From: Vibrio sp. PID17_43
GTDB taxonomy: Bacteria > Pseudomonadota > Gammaproteobacteria > Enterobacterales > Vibrionaceae
NCBI RefSeq assembly: GCF_002608565.1
Contig: NZ_LIXM01000024.1
Coordinates: 1 to 64,000, forward strand
Direction: 5' to 3'
DNA: 64,000 bases
Part shown: piece by piece, positions 18,016 to 28,281 of the stretch
How the letters are laid out: the number at the start of each line of letters is the position of its first letter
Numbering within the stretch: position 1 is the stretch's first letter
Made by a program: the position numbers and the translations under genes
Notes under the pieces: model-generated
What the model was told of the DNA's origin: nothing
Databases searched by the model: none
Seen by the model: the letters and a program-made list of their open reading frames with translations, nothing else

Positions 18016-18894
18016 CTAACGAGTAACATTGGTGTGCATTTCAACTATTTGAGCATCGATTTCCAGTAGCTGTACCTGGATAGATCCAAACTCACTCAAA
18101 TGGCTGGCATGCGTGCCACCACAAGGGATCACGGCTATTTTCCCTTCCCCTAAATCACACATCCAGTAACGTGAATCAGTTAGGTGTTCTCCATGGCAGT
18201 CCATGGTGATCACAACGTCTCGTTTCAGCCAATCACCTAGCAGAACATTCACCTGTTGCTCGATGCTTTTGAGATCTGACAGCATATCTGCGCTATTTAA
18301 GCCTCTTTTACGGAGTGTTTTACCTAAACGATAGGTATCCAGGCACTTATCCGGTGTGACAAAACTGGTTTCTTGAGCATAGCTGTTAAAATCGTAGTTC
18401 CCATGTGCGTCTTTGCGATCGGCATCTTTACGCCAATACCCTTCTGAAAGCACTTTGTTGAGCGCAAGGAATGCAAGGTGACCAGCACTATGACCGCGGC
18501 TAAGTGACAGCTGATATTCTTTGTCTACTTCTAATAAGATTGACTCTCCAACCTTAATAGCTTCGGTGGGTGACAATACATGCACAACAACAAATACCCA
18601 ACCCTCTGCATCGCGTTTTACAGGGATTGCCGTTCCAACATATAGTTCTCCAGTCGAAAGTTCTATCGCACCCACTTGGCAGTCGATAACTTCAAACGTT
18701 GCTCCACTGGCTTTCAAACGCCCTTTATCGGCTGGATGATCAGGCCAAATGTGACTGACAGGGTGAAACGGTGTCATATCTGTTACCAGATACGTGGCTT
18801 CAGTGTTATGTTGAACGAGCTGTATTTGTGCTTCCAACTGCCATGTTTGATGACAGAAACGTGTTTTCGTTGCTGTGATTCTCATGTTTGCCAT
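18016..18894 (-). CDS. AlaX-type alanyl-tRNA editing hydrolase
   Basis: This 292-residue stand-alone relative of the alanyl-tRNA synthetase editing domain hydrolyses mischarged tRNA(Ala). The zinc site is visible: the HxxxH motif as RGHSAGHLA near residues 134-142 and the CxxxH motif as CGGTHASHLSEF near 251-262. The N-terminal beta-barrel corresponds to the region before residue 115 and begins FCHQTWQLEAQI. An ATG at 18885 is an alternative start, and neither start has a strong ribosome binding site. Substrate (Ser, Gly or another) is not readable. It is inserted between yfgJ and der and has its own leader. Confidence 0.85.
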   Translation of the reverse strand: MANMRITATKTRFCHQTWQLEAQIQLVQHNTEATYLVTDMTPFHPVSHIWPDHPADKGRLKASGATFEVIDCQVGAIELSTGELYVGTAIPVKRDAEGWVFVVVHVLSPTEAIKVGESILLEVDKEYQLSLSRGHSAGHLAFLALNKVLSEGYWRKDADRKDAHGNYDFNSYAQETSFVTPDKCLDTYRLGKTLRKRGLNSADMLSDLKSIEQQVNVLLGDWLKRDVVITMDCHGEHLTDSRYWMCDLGEGKIAVIPCGGTHASHLSEFGSIQVQLLEIDAQIVEMHTNVTR

Positions 18895-18917
18895 TACTTC
18901 TAATAAAAAGCTTCATA

Positions 18918-18949
18918 TAAAAAAATACCCAAGCCGAAACTTGGGTATT
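18918..18949 (-). terminator. Terminator after der
   Basis: The stem AATACCCAAG / CTTGGGTATT with a 6-base loop is followed by a T-rich tail on the minus strand. It lies 18 bases beyond the der stop and also forms the alaX leader. Confidence 0.85.
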
Positions 18950-18966
18950 CAAAAAGATCATGTCGA

Positions 18967-20463
18967 TTATTTATTACGGTTTTTAACCATAGACATCATA
19001 CGTTTGCGCTTACGCTCTTGAGACAAGGTCAGCTTATTTCCCTGGTTCTCGAATGGGTTCTCACTGTTCTGGAAATTAATGCGAATTGGCGTACCCATAA
19101 TCTCCAGAGACTTGCGGAAGTAGTTCATCAAGTAACGTTTGTACGAATCTGGCAACTCACGAACCATGTTACCGTGAATCACCACGATAGGTGGGTTGTA
19201 ACCACCCGCGTGCGCGTATTTCAGCTTGATGCGGCGGCCACGAACCATTGGTGGTTGGTGATCATCTGTCGCCATCTTCATAATACGGGTCAACACAGAA
19301 GTACCGACACGCGTCGTTGCTGACTTGTATGCTTCTTGGATAGATTCAAACAAGTGGCCAACGCCAGTACCGTGTAGCGCTGAGATAAAGTGAATACGAG
19401 CGAAGTCGACAAAACCTAAACGACGATCGAGTTCTTTTTTCACTCTCTCTTTAACATCGTTATCCAGACCATCCCATTTATTGACTGCTAAGACGATCGA
19501 GCGACCGGCATTAAGTGCAAAGCCCAGTAAGCTCAAGTCTTGATCTGAGATATTTTCTCGTGCATCAATCACCAGCAGAACCACGTTAGCGTCTTCTACT
19601 GCTTTCAATGTTTTCACCACAGAGAACTTCTCAACCGTTTCATTGATACGACCACGACGGCGTACACCAGCCGTATCAATGAGAACGTATTCACGACCAT
19701 CACGTTCCATAGGAATGTAGATCGAGTCACGAGTCGTTCCAGGCATGTCGTATACCACAACACGCTCTTCACCCAGAATACGGTTAGTCAGCGTTGATTT
19801 ACCAACGTTCGGACGACCAATGATCGCCAACTTAATCGGCTGATCTTGCAGACGTTGTAGTTCCGCTTCCGCTTCTTCTTCGGTGATCTCTTCAGGTTCA
19901 AAGTCAGCGTCTTCAAACTCGGTCAGATCTTCAATCTCACCATCTTGCGCTTCACTTGCTAGCAGATCATCAAAGAATGGCGCAAGCGCACGTTCTAGAA
20001 GTGCGGTAACACCACGACCGTGTGCTGCGGCGATTTGGTACATGTCATCCACACCAAGTTGCCAGAAATCAGCGCATGCAGCATCTGCATCGATACCGTC
20101 AATTTTGTTAACAACCAGCATGGCTGGTTTTTCAATTTTACGCAGGTGCGAAGCGATAGCCTCATCTGCTGGTGTTAGACCTGCACGGCCATCAACAAGG
20201 AATAGCACAACGTCAGCTTCATCAATTGCAGCCAATGACTGCTGTGCCATTTTGGTCTCTACACCTTCTTCCGTGCCATCAATACCACCGGTATCAATCA
20301 CGATGAACTCATGTTCTTCGTCAAGGCGCGCTTGGCCATACTTACGGTCTCGCGTTAGGCCTGGGAAGTCCGCAACCAACGCGTCACGAGTACGAGTCAG
20401 TCGGTTAAATAGCGTAGACTTACCTACGTTAGGACGCCCTACAAGAGCAACAACAGGTACCAT
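18967..20463 (-). CDS. der: Ribosome biogenesis GTPase Der (EngA)
   Basis: This 498-residue essential double-GTPase is required for 50S subunit maturation. The first G domain starts at once ([17 protein letters not shown], residues 6-22) with DTGG and NKID. An acidic linker follows ([20 protein letters not shown]). The second G domain begins near 215 ([18 protein letters not shown]), with DTAG and NKWD. A KH-like C-terminal domain ends in a basic tail ([16 protein letters not shown]). It closes the hisS-yfgM-bamB-der block on the minus strand, separated from bamB by a hairpin. Confidence 0.98.
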   Translation of the reverse strand: MVPVVALVGRPNVGKSTLFNRLTRTRDALVADFPGLTRDRKYGQARLDEEHEFIVIDTGGIDGTEEGVETKMAQQSLAAIDEADVVLFLVDGRAGLTPADEAIASHLRKIEKPAMLVVNKIDGIDADAACADFWQLGVDDMYQIAAAHGRGVTALLERALAPFFDDLLASEAQDGEIEDLTEFEDADFEPEEITEEEAEAELQRLQDQPIKLAIIGRPNVGKSTLTNRILGEERVVVYDMPGTTRDSIYIPMERDGREYVLIDTAGVRRRGRINETVEKFSVVKTLKAVEDANVVLLVIDARENISDQDLSLLGFALNAGRSIVLAVNKWDGLDNDVKERVKKELDRRLGFVDFARIHFISALHGTGVGHLFESIQEAYKSATTRVGTSVLTRIMKMATDDHQPPMVRGRRIKLKYAHAGGYNPPIVVIHGNMVRELPDSYKRYLMNYFRKSLEIMGTPIRINFQNSENPFENQGNKLTLSQERKRKRMMSMVKNRNK

Positions 20464-20593
20464 AATAACCTCTACAATAATCTTTCTTCTGTAGTTATAG
20501 GTAACGACTAGTCTAATGCCAAATCAAACCAGCTTTTTACCTATAACCACGTCAGGGTTAACTGTTAATAAATAAAAATTCCAAACAACAAAA

Positions 20594-20623
20594 CGGCTCC
20601 TAACTGTTACCAGCCAGGAGCCG
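20594..20623 (-). terminator. Hairpin between bamB and der
   Basis: An inverted repeat CGGCTCCT / AGGAGCCG with a 14-base loop lies 21 bases after the bamB stop. The T-tract is poor, so termination may be partial. Confidence 0.5.
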
Positions 20624-20644
20624 AATGTGAATTATATCACGATA

Positions 20645-21805
20645 TTATTCGTTAATGGTCAGTTTCTTTACATCGCCGTTGCGAGTTGTAATCACATAAC
20701 CATCGGACAACAAGGTTGGACCAACAGCAAAACCACTGTCATCCACATACTGTTGAGCAACGAACTCGCCCGTTGAACGATCCATCCAGTGTAAGTAACC
20801 TAATGTGTCACCAACAACCAGATAGTTATCTACGAGTACCGGCGCAGTCAATTGGCGATGTTCCAACTTGCTGTTTTCCCATAGCTCAGTACCACTACGT
20901 GCGTCTACCGCCACCACATGATCTTTTTCAGTGATCACGAACACACGACTGCCATCCGTCGCCATATCATTTGCTGATGAGTAGTTGCGCTTCCAAATTG
21001 GATTCGCCGAACGCAAATCAATCGCGATGAGCTGACCGTTGTAGCCTATAGTGAAAAGAGTGCCACCAAGTACGATAGGTGAAGCGTCTACGTCAACTAG
21101 ACGATCAATCTCGGTTGCACCTTTTGGTGTGCCAACGGGTTGTTGCCAAATTAATTGACCGCGCTCAACGATTGCTGCCGCTAATCGACCGTTTGCCGTT
21201 CCCCAGAATACCCCACCACCAATCGCCGTTGGTGTACTATCACCACGCAAAGTTAGGTTTGGTACCTCTGTACTTAGAGCCCAGCGCTGTTCACCCGTAC
21301 TCTCATCCAAAGCAACCAATGTGCCTCGACTCGTATTTACGATGATCAAGCCTGAGTCTGCTACAGGCTTCGCTAGTACCTCACCACCAACTTCAATACG
21401 CCAAATCACCTCTCCGGTTTCTTGGTCAAGTGCAATCACTTCACCATTTTCAGAGCCGATGTACAGGTGTTCGTAAGCCGCAGTGATCCCACCAGAAAGA
21501 CGGGCCATCACATCTTCTTCTAAGTCGATTTGCCACTTCTGTTTACCATTTTTTGGATCCAGAGCTTTCACTAGACCATCACGGCTGGCAACAAACAGAG
21601 TGCCATTATCGAACACAGGTGACAGCTTTGAAAAGTAATGACCAACGCCATCACCAATCGAAGTGCTCCATTCACTGTTTGGCGTGAACTGGCTGTCAAC
21701 CTGAGGTAATGGAGCCATAACAATGGTATCTTCTTCACTAGCACAACCAGCTAGGATTCCCACTGTTAACGCCCCTAACAAGGCTTTCTTAAAGACTCTC
21801 TTCAT
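20645..21805 (-). CDS. bamB: Outer membrane assembly lipoprotein BamB
   Basis: This 386-residue lipoprotein scaffold of the BAM complex helps insert beta-barrel proteins into the outer membrane. The N-terminal signal ends in a lipobox, ILAGCASEE, with the acylated Cys at about residue 21. The remainder is a PQQ-like eight-bladed beta-propeller with recurring blade motifs such as ALDPKNGKQKWQIDL, ALDQETGEVIWRIEV and AVDARSGTELWENSK. It lies 12 bases after yfgM, so the two are co-transcribed, as in other gammaproteobacteria. Confidence 0.97.
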   Translation of the reverse strand: MKRVFKKALLGALTVGILAGCASEEDTIVMAPLPQVDSQFTPNSEWSTSIGDGVGHYFSKLSPVFDNGTLFVASRDGLVKALDPKNGKQKWQIDLEEDVMARLSGGITAAYEHLYIGSENGEVIALDQETGEVIWRIEVGGEVLAKPVADSGLIIVNTSRGTLVALDESTGEQRWALSTEVPNLTLRGDSTPTAIGGGVFWGTANGRLAAAIVERGQLIWQQPVGTPKGATEIDRLVDVDASPIVLGGTLFTIGYNGQLIAIDLRSANPIWKRNYSSANDMATDGSRVFVITEKDHVVAVDARSGTELWENSKLEHRQLTAPVLVDNYLVVGDTLGYLHWMDRSTGEFVAQQYVDDSGFAVGPTLLSDGYVITTRNGDVKKLTINE

Positions 21806-21817
21806 CCAATACGGTCC

Positions 21818-22432
21818 TTATTTGGCCAAGTCATCCAATTTCATTTGTAGCGTTGGGCTTGCATCAGCGGCTTGTTGAGCTTCTGTGTACGCGGTGTAAG
21901 CCGCCTCTTTGTCACCTTGACGAAGCACGATGTCACCACGAAGCTCTGCAATACGACCCGTCCATGCTGCGTCAGTCACTTTGCCCAATTCAGCGTTTGC
22001 GGCGTCAAAGTTACCCATCTCAGCTTCAATGCGCGCGATACGGTAGCTGATAAGTGGGGATAGCGCTGCATCTTTAGTATTGCTTTGTGCCCACTTCAAT
22101 TGCTCTAGTGCTGCAGAAAGTTCGTTTGCATCCACTTGCACTTTAGCCAATTGAAGGGCTGCCAGCACTGAGTACTCTTTCACTTTATTTGAGTCGATGA
22201 AAGCTTGAATGTCAGTTTGAGCATCAGTGCCCTTTGCTTGTAGCGCATTCATCGCTGTCGTGTAGCTTTGAGAAGCGGCTTCACTCGCCTGAACTACAGA
22301 ATCTTGGTAGTAACGCCAACCAAATAGACCACCTAAACCAACAACTGCACCGATGATGACGGCTTTGCCGTTTTCCTTCCACCAGTCTTTAATGGCTTCA
22401 ACTTGTTGCTCTTCAGTATCGTAAAGTTCCAC
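21818..22432 (-). CDS. yfgM: YfgM family ancillary SecYEG translocon protein
   Basis: This 204-residue single-pass inner-membrane protein with a periplasmic tetratricopeptide-like domain associates with SecYEG and periplasmic chaperones in E. coli. The N-terminus MELYDTEEQQVEAIKDWWKE is family-typical. The membrane segment is about residues 25-42 (AVIIGAVVGLGGLFGWRYY). The C-terminal two thirds are Ala-rich helices. It lies between hisS and bamB in the conserved order. Two small hairpins sit in the 126-bp gap towards hisS. Confidence 0.93.
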   Translation of the reverse strand: MELYDTEEQQVEAIKDWWKENGKAVIIGAVVGLGGLFGWRYYQDSVVQASEAASQSYTTAMNALQAKGTDAQTDIQAFIDSNKVKEYSVLAALQLAKVQVDANELSAALEQLKWAQSNTKDAALSPLISYRIARIEAEMGNFDAANAELGKVTDAAWTGRIAELRGDIVLRQGDKEAAYTAYTEAQQAADASPTLQMKLDDLAK

Positions 22433-22458
22433 TTCCTGTCCTCTTAAAACATGTAAAT

Positions 22459-22517
22459 GGCAGCAAGGGCTGCCATTGTTTCTATTTCGTCGAAAGGCTC
22501 CTATCTTGGGAGCCTTA
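22459..22517 (-). other. Two hairpins between hisS and yfgM
   Basis: GGCAGC/GGCTGCC (22459-22474) and AAGGCTCC/GGGAGCCTT (22494-22516) are both short GC stems. Neither has a long T-run on the minus strand. They may adjust expression within the operon. Confidence 0.45.
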
Positions 22518-22558
22518 TCATTGCGAATTAGATTTTAATCTTTAGCTTATTAAAAGAC

Positions 22559-23827
22559 TTAAATCAGTGCTGCGATCTTCTCAGCAACTTCTGCTTGGTT
22601 GTAAGTTTCTTGCTCACCGCCCGCTAAGTCTTTAAGTACAACGGTATTATCCGCCACTTCGTTTTCGCCCAGTACCAATGCTACAACAGCACCAACTTTA
22701 TCTGCACGTTTAAACTGTTTCTTGAAGTTACCACCACCGAAATGATTCATCACGCGAACACCTGGGATAGCTTCACGAAGCTGCTCTGCTAGCTTCATAC
22801 CCGCCATCATCGTGCCTTCACCCGCGGTAACGACGTAAACATCAACGCTGCGACGTACATCTGTCAATTCTAGGGTTTCTAACATGAGTACTAGACGCTC
22901 TAGACCCATAGCAAAACCAACTGATGGTGTCGGTTTGCCGCCAAGTTGTTCAACAAGACCGTCATAACGACCGCCGCCACATACTGTGCCCTGGGAACCT
23001 AGGCTTTCAGTAATCCACTCAAATACGGTACGGTTGTAGTAATCCAGACCGCGAACCAGACGCTCGTTTACTGAGTATTCGATACCAGCAGCATCAAGAA
23101 GTTCACACAGACCTGCAAAATGTTGTTTAGATTCATCATCTAAGTAGCCAGAAAGACGAGGTGCATCACCTAAAATCGCTTGAACGTCAGGATTCTTAGT
23201 ATCTAGAACACGTAGCGGGTTGGTATGCAAACGACGCTTACAATCTTCATCTAGAACATCCATATGCTGCTCTAGGAATGCGATCAGTGCCGTGCGGTAA
23301 TTAGCACGCGCTTCAAGAGAGCCGATTGAGTTCAACTCTAAACGCACGTGTTTGTCGATGCCTAGCTCACGCCATAGACGCGCCGTCATCATAATCAGTT
23401 CTGCGTCAACATCGGGACCATTTAGGCCAAATACTTCCACACCACACTGGTGGAACTGACGGTAGCGACCTTTTTGTGGGCGCTCGTGACGGAACATAGG
23501 ACCCATGTACCATAGACGCTGTTCTTGGTTGTACAGCAGACCGTTTTCGATACCAGCACGAACACAGCCGGCGGTACCTTCAGGACGAAGTGTTAGGCTA
23601 TCGCCGTTACGATCTTCGAACGTGTACATTTCTTTCTCAACCACGTCGGTGACCTCACCGATTGCGCGGCTGAATAGATGCGTCATCTCAACGATTGGCA
23701 TGCGCACTTCGTTGTAACCGTATGCGCTAACTACATTTTTCACTGTGTTTTCAAGTTTCTGCCACAGCGGAGATTGAGTTGGGAGGCAGTCGTTCATGCC
23801 TCGGATTGCTTGGATTGGTTTTGCCAC
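22559..23827 (-). CDS. hisS: Histidyl-tRNA synthetase
   Basis: This 422-residue class II synthetase charges tRNA(His). Motif 2 appears as [20 protein letters not shown] near residues 111-130, the histidine-specific loop as [15 protein letters not shown] near 259-273 and motif 3 as GFAMGLERL near 309-317. The C-terminal anticodon-binding domain follows from about 330. Length is standard. It lies 26 bases after ispG in the same operon. Confidence 0.98.
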   Translation of the reverse strand: MAKPIQAIRGMNDCLPTQSPLWQKLENTVKNVVSAYGYNEVRMPIVEMTHLFSRAIGEVTDVVEKEMYTFEDRNGDSLTLRPEGTAGCVRAGIENGLLYNQEQRLWYMGPMFRHERPQKGRYRQFHQCGVEVFGLNGPDVDAELIMMTARLWRELGIDKHVRLELNSIGSLEARANYRTALIAFLEQHMDVLDEDCKRRLHTNPLRVLDTKNPDVQAILGDAPRLSGYLDDESKQHFAGLCELLDAAGIEYSVNERLVRGLDYYNRTVFEWITESLGSQGTVCGGGRYDGLVEQLGGKPTPSVGFAMGLERLVLMLETLELTDVRRSVDVYVVTAGEGTMMAGMKLAEQLREAIPGVRVMNHFGGGNFKKQFKRADKVGAVVALVLGENEVADNTVVLKDLAGGEQETYNQAEVAEKIAALI

Positions 23828-23853
23828 AATACTTACCGTAATACTCGTTGAGA

Positions 23854-24972
23854 TTAATCTTGAACTTTAACTTCGATGCGATTTTCTTCGTCCATTACAG
23901 ACGCTTTCGCACGGATTTTAGCTTCCAGCTGATTAACAAGGTCATCATTGTCGAAGCGTTCTTTCTGGCGCTTGCCATCTTCATAGAACGCACTCTTCTT
24001 GTTACTTCCTGCTAGACCTAAATGTGAAACCTCAGCTTCACCAGGGCCATTTACCACACAGCCGATAATCGATACATCCATTGGTGTGATGATATCTTCT
24101 AAACGCTCTTCTAGTGCGTTCACCGTTCCAATAACGTCGAACTCCTGACGTGAACAGCTCGGACAAGCAATAAAGTTAATGCCACGAGAGCGTATACGCA
24201 ATGATTTAAGGATATCAAAACCAACTTTGATCTCTTCTACAGGGTCTGCAGCCAAAGAGATGCGCAGAGTATCACCAATGCCCTCTGCCAACAGCATGCC
24301 AAGACCAACTGAAGATTTGACCGCCCCTGCTCGCGCACCACCAGCTTCAGTAATGCCGAGATGAAGCGGTTGATCAATTTTCTTCGCCAATAAACGGTAT
24401 GAGTCTACGGCAAGGAAAACATCAGACGCCTTCACACTCACTTTGAATTGATCAAAGTTAAGGCGATCGAGATGATCGACATGACGCATCGCTGATTCTA
24501 CCAAGGCTTCAGGCGTTGGCTCACCGTACTTAAGTTGCAGGTCTTTTTCTAAAGAACCACCGTTAACACCAATACGGATTGGGATATTTTTGTCACGGGC
24601 ACAATCCACAACGGAGCGAATACGCTCTTCGCTGCCGATGTTGCCAGGGTTGATACGCAAACAGTCAACACCGTATTCCGCCACTTTTAGTGCGATACGG
24701 TAGTCAAAGTGAATGTCGGCAACCAATGGAACAGAGACTTGCTGCTTTATTAATTTAAAGGCTTCCGCGGCATCCATGGTAGGGACAGAAACACGGACAA
24801 TGTCTGCGCCCACTTTTTCTAATGCTCGGATTTGAGCGACTGTGGCTTGTACATCAGTCGTGCGAGTGTTGGTCATTGACTGTACGGCAATCGGTGCACC
24901 ATCACCAATTGGCACATCACCCACATAAATACGCGTCGATTTACGACGAACAATTGGAGATTCGTATTGCAT
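23854..24972 (-). CDS. ispG: 4-hydroxy-3-methylbut-2-enyl diphosphate synthase
   Basis: This 372-residue [4Fe-4S] enzyme converts methylerythritol cyclodiphosphate to HMBPP in the non-mevalonate isoprenoid pathway. The N-terminal TIM barrel carries [15 protein letters not shown] and the C-terminal domain has the cluster cysteines in [10 protein letters not shown] and [13 protein letters not shown]. Length and ends match the family. It begins 6 bases after the rodZ stop, so the two are tightly coupled. Its need for an iron-sulfur cluster links it to the nearby isc operon. Confidence 0.98.
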   Translation of the reverse strand: MQYESPIVRRKSTRIYVGDVPIGDGAPIAVQSMTNTRTTDVQATVAQIRALEKVGADIVRVSVPTMDAAEAFKLIKQQVSVPLVADIHFDYRIALKVAEYGVDCLRINPGNIGSEERIRSVVDCARDKNIPIRIGVNGGSLEKDLQLKYGEPTPEALVESAMRHVDHLDRLNFDQFKVSVKASDVFLAVDSYRLLAKKIDQPLHLGITEAGGARAGAVKSSVGLGMLLAEGIGDTLRISLAADPVEEIKVGFDILKSLRIRSRGINFIACPSCSRQEFDVIGTVNALEERLEDIITPMDVSIIGCVVNGPGEAEVSHLGLAGSNKKSAFYEDGKRQKERFDNDDLVNQLEAKIRAKASVMDEENRIEVKVQD

Positions 24973-24978
24973 AATTCT

Positions 24979-26007
24979 TTATAACGGTAGAGTGAATCGA
25001 GCTACTTTGCCTGAAGTATACCCAGAAAGGTCGACAGGTTCACTTGCAAATGTCATGGTTACGCCTTCAGGTGCGCCTAATATCACTTTAAAAGGCGCTT
25101 TTCCGGCAAGTTCTACATCTTGACCAGGCTTACGAGTACCACTGACGAGCGTTTTGCCATTCACGTCTTTTACTTGAATCCAGCAATCCGCTTTAAATTT
25201 CATCGTCAGTCGCGTCATTCCTTCTGGCACAACGAGCTTAGGCTCTTGCTCTTCATCTGCCGCTTCAATAATCGCCACTGGAGCATCAGGTATAATTTCA
25301 GAAACCTCGTCTTCATTCACTGCAAGTTCGGGGGTCGTTGTCTCTAGTGCATCGCCATCAGAAGCCGCTAGCGTTACGCCTTCAATCGCTGGCTTAATGT
25401 CTGTTGACGCTATCTCATCACGAGAGCTAGCCATTAACTTATCAGCGCTAAGTTGGTCTATCTCGGCAATCTCAGCAGGAGTGCTAGCAATTAACTCATC
25501 AGCGCTAAGTTGGTCTATATCGGCAATCTCAGCAGCACTCGGTTCTACATCTAAATTGGCCTCTGTAACGACTTGAGCCAAGCTATCCTCTTGTTGGTTT
25601 TGCCACCACCAAGCACCCGAAATGCCGATAATAACAATAGCAATCACCCAAGTAAGCAGCATGATACGGCTATTGTGTTTTTCGTGTTTCGTTTTACGCG
25701 AAAAGCTCTGCATCTCGGTTTCTTGTGGCTGAACATGGGCCTCAGATGTTTGCTCTAAAGCTGCCAAAACGGTCTTTTCATCAAGGCCAACGAGTTTCGC
25801 ATACGAACGAAGATAGCCACGTGTAAAGGTCGCAACCTGCTGCGGTTCAAATCGATTGTTTTCAATATTTTGAATAACAGAAACGCGAAGCCTCAGGCGA
25901 TTAGCAACATGCTTTTGCGTCATCCCCAATGATTCGCGTTTATTTTTTAGTAGTGTGCCTGCTTCTAGAGAAAGTGGCACTTCAGTGGTGTTTTCGTGTT
26001 CTGTCAT
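24979..26007 (-). CDS. rodZ: Cytoskeletal shape protein RodZ
   Basis: This 342-residue bitopic membrane protein links MreB to the elongation machinery. The N-terminal cytoplasmic helix-turn-helix is at about residues 17-85 (LLKNKRESLGMTQKHVANRL). The membrane helix is near 115-135 (IMLLTWVIAIVIIGISGAWW). An acidic periplasmic linker (140-260) precedes the C-terminal DUF4115 domain (WIQVKDVNGKTLVSGTRKPG). The linker contains a near-perfect duplication of 19 residues (159-177 and 178-196). In this window rodZ, rather than pilF, is the first gene after rlmN. Confidence 0.95.
   Translation of the reverse strand: MTEHENTTEVPLSLEAGTLLKNKRESLGMTQKHVANRLRLRVSVIQNIENNRFEPQQVATFTRGYLRSYAKLVGLDEKTVLAALEQTSEAHVQPQETEMQSFSRKTKHEKHNSRIMLLTWVIAIVIIGISGAWWWQNQQEDSLAQVVTEANLDVEPSAAEIADIDQLSADELIASTPAEIAEIDQLSADKLMASSRDEIASTDIKPAIEGVTLAASDGDALETTTPELAVNEDEVSEIIPDAPVAIIEAADEEQEPKLVVPEGMTRLTMKFKADCWIQVKDVNGKTLVSGTRKPGQDVELAGKAPFKVILGAPEGVTMTFASEPVDLSGYTSGKVARFTLPL
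25420..25533 (-). repeat. Tandem 57-bp duplication in the rodZ linker
   Basis: Two adjacent 57-bp units (25420-25476 and 25477-25533) encode AEIA(D/E)IDQLSAD twice. The shared string AGCGCTAAGTTGGTCTAT recurs exactly 57 bases apart (25444 and 25501). It keeps the reading frame and should vary between strains. Confidence 0.9.
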
Positions 26008-26372
26008 AATTATGGTATTTAATCTGTTGGGTGGCTAACACATTATCTATTTTCGTTTTTGTTCTTCAGACTCACTTAAAGATAGCTAGCCTAAACGCGT
26101 TAACCAAAATAATCTTTTAGAAACTTACAGCACTTGTTGTTTGAATGCTCGCGTTGCAAGAAGCTGCAAAGCGTTTTAAGAAAATACTGCAAATTGTCAG
26201 TGTCATAGTTATATTTTACTCACCATGATAAGCGAATGTATAACAAAGACAAAAACTCTTTACTCTCAAATTAACAGATAGCTCAAGTTTTTGTCCAAAA
26301 ATTGACATGGCTACCCTCAATTGATCGCAATAACAAGCCATTACTCCGGTTGCCGTTTCGAGATGCCAAACA
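26008..26372. other. Non-coding gap where pilF is usually found
   Basis: These 365 bp separate rodZ from the rlmN terminator. No frame with TPR-repeat coding typical of PilF/PilW is present. Only a 39-codon frame without a start (minus strand, 26100-26219) is open. The rodZ promoter must lie here. Confidence 0.5.
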
Positions 26373-26405
26373 AAATAGCCAGAGCATAAGCTCTGGCTAT
26401 TTCTT
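26373..26405. terminator. Terminator after rlmN
   Basis: A perfect 13-bp stem AAATAGCCAGAGC / GCTCTGGCTATTT with loop ATAA and a T-rich flank lies 15 bases beyond the rlmN stop. It separates rlmN from the rodZ operon. Confidence 0.85.
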
Positions 26406-26417
26406 TATTCTGGCAAT

Positions 26418-27545
26418 TTATACCGCTTTCACTTCGATGGTATCTGCACCACGGGTTGCTTTGAGCATTGCGGTACGCTTCGTGCGGTCGATAACATCAC
26501 CAACAAGTTGGCCACAGGCCGCATCGATGTCATCACCACGGGTCTTACGGATCGTCACCGTGTGCTCATACTGCATCAACGTTTTCTGGAAGCGATCGAT
26601 ACGTGAATTACTTGGTTTCTTGTATGGTGAACCTGGGTACGGGTTAAATGGGATCAGGTTAATCTTACATGGCGTACCTTTCATCAGCTCAGCCAGCTCA
26701 CGAGCGTGATCCATGTCATCGTTCACATGGTCTAGCAGTACGTACTCAACGGTTACTTTACCGCGGTTCGCGTTTGAAGATGCTAGGTAACGACGAACCG
26801 ATGCCAAGAATTCTTGGATATCCCAACGGTCGTTGATTGGCATGATTTCGCTGCGCAACTTATCGTTTGGTGCGTGCAGTGAGATCGCCAGTGCCACGTC
26901 GATTTTACCTGTCATCTGATCAAGACCAGATACAACACCCGATGTTGATACAGTTACGCGACGCTTAGACAAGCCAAAACCAAGATCATCCAGCATGATT
27001 TCTAGTGCTGGGATCAAATTCTTCATGTTAAGCAGCGGCTCACCCATTCCCATCATTACCACGTTGGTAATTGGGCGACGACCAGTTTCTTTCTGTAGGC
27101 CCACTTCACGAGCAGCACGCCATACTTGACCGATGATTTCAGAAACTTTCAAGTTACGGTTAAAGCCTTGCTGAGCGGTTGAGCAGAACTTACATTCCAG
27201 TGCGCAGCCAACTTGAGAAGAAACACACAAAGTCGCACGATCATCCTCTGGGATGTACACCGTTTCGACATCTTGATCGCCAACACGCATTGCCCACTTG
27301 ATCGTACCATCCGATGAGTGCTGCGCTTCAGAAACGACAGGAGCTTTAATCTCACACTTGTGCTGAAGCTTTTCACGCAGTTTCTTGTTGATGTTCGTCA
27401 TATTGTCGAAGTCATCAACACCGAAATGGTAGATCCACTTCATAACCTGATCGGCGCGGAACGCTTTTTCGCCTAGTTCTTCCGCGAAAAATTGACGCAT
27501 GCCTTTGCGATCAAAGTCGAGTAGATTGATTTTTTCAGTGGTCAT
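26418..27545 (-). CDS. rlmN: Dual-specificity RNA methyltransferase RlmN
   Basis: This 375-residue radical-SAM enzyme methylates C2 of A2503 in 23S rRNA and A37 in some tRNAs. The cluster motif is CALECKFC near residues 117-124. The substrate-crosslinking Cys lies in [10 protein letters not shown] near the end. GMGEPLLN is the glycine-rich SAM motif. The family start [13 protein letters not shown] at 27545 has GAGG close upstream; eight extra codons to 27569 are not conserved. The gene is followed by a strong terminator, which uncouples it from rodZ. Confidence 0.97.
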   Translation of the reverse strand: MTTEKINLLDFDRKGMRQFFAEELGEKAFRADQVMKWIYHFGVDDFDNMTNINKKLREKLQHKCEIKAPVVSEAQHSSDGTIKWAMRVGDQDVETVYIPEDDRATLCVSSQVGCALECKFCSTAQQGFNRNLKVSEIIGQVWRAAREVGLQKETGRRPITNVVMMGMGEPLLNMKNLIPALEIMLDDLGFGLSKRRVTVSTSGVVSGLDQMTGKIDVALAISLHAPNDKLRSEIMPINDRWDIQEFLASVRRYLASSNANRGKVTVEYVLLDHVNDDMDHARELAELMKGTPCKINLIPFNPYPGSPYKKPSNSRIDRFQKTLMQYEHTVTIRKTRGDDIDAACGQLVGDVIDRTKRTAMLKATRGADTIEVKAV

Positions 27546-27706
27546 GTTGCCTCTCAATGACTGAAACAAGAATAAGGGCGCGAATTGTACAGCCTTTATG
27601 CAGCTACAACAAGGGCTGTAAGACCTTGTGTTTGTTAAGGCATTAAAATCATAGTGATTAAATTTTAAACAGCACTACTCACCCATTCTTCCTCATCTAC
27701 AGATAA

Positions 27707-27733
27707 TAAAAAGCCCCAGAAAAATCCGAGGCC
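27707..27733 (-). terminator. Terminator after ndk
   Basis: An imperfect stem GCCTC/GGGGC with an AT-rich loop is followed by TTTTTATT on the minus strand. It begins 23 bases after the ndk stop. Confidence 0.6.
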
Positions 27734-27755
27734 TAAAATTCAAACGAGGACAAGA

Positions 27756-28181
27756 TTAGCGAGGACAAATCTCTGATTCTGGGAAGAAGAACTCGATTTC
27801 ACGCGCCGCCGACTCTGGGCTGTCTGAACCGTGAACGGAGTTATGGCGCATGCTCAGTGCGTAATCCGCACGGATCGTACCGCATGCCGCTTCTTCTGGG
27901 TTGGTTTTACCCATCAGTTCACGGTAACGCGCGATAGCGCCTTCGCCTTCAAGTACCTGAACCATGATAGGGCCAGATGTCATGAACTCTTTCAGTGCAG
28001 GGAAAAAAGGTTTGCCTTCATGTTCTGCGTAAAAACCGCTCGCCTGCTCTTCTGTCAGGTGAACCATTTTCGCAGCAACGATACGTAGTCCTGCGTTTTC
28101 GATACGGTGGTAAATTTCACCAATCAAATTGCGTTCTACAGCGTCGGGCTTAACAATTGAAAACGTTCTTTCTAGAGCCAT
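27756..28181 (-). CDS. ndk: Nucleoside diphosphate kinase
   Basis: This 141-residue kinase equilibrates nucleoside triphosphate pools by way of a phosphohistidine. The N-terminus [15 protein letters not shown] and the active-site segment [19 protein letters not shown] (catalytic His near 117) are canonical. Length matches bacterial Ndk. It stands alone between pepB and rlmN with its own terminator. Confidence 0.98.
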   Translation of the reverse strand: MALERTFSIVKPDAVERNLIGEIYHRIENAGLRIVAAKMVHLTEEQASGFYAEHEGKPFFPALKEFMTSGPIMVQVLEGEGAIARYRELMGKTNPEEAACGTIRADYALSMRHNSVHGSDSPESAAREIEFFFPESEICPR

Positions 28182-28245
28182 AAAGTTTCCTTTTTGTACT
28201 TGTAATAATAGTTTTATATAAGTGACTTGCGTCTCTCTTAGTTAT

Positions 28246-28274
28246 ACCAGCACAGACGTGATGTCTGCACTGGT
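28246..28274. other. Hairpin between pepB and ndk
   Basis: An imperfect inverted repeat, ACCAG then CAGAC pairing with GTCTG then CTGGT, directly follows the pepB stop. No T-run follows on the minus strand, so terminator function is doubtful. Confidence 0.45.
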
Positions 28275-28281
28275 AAAAGTC

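Noticed and set aside
19883..20494. A 203-codon plus-strand frame antisense to der
   Set aside because: Ser/Arg/Pro-rich shadow translation of a highly conserved gene, with no start context.
26100..26219. A 39-codon minus-strand frame in the rlmN-rodZ gap as a pilF remnant
   Set aside because: No start codon and no TPR pattern; the resemblance to PilF was not convincing.
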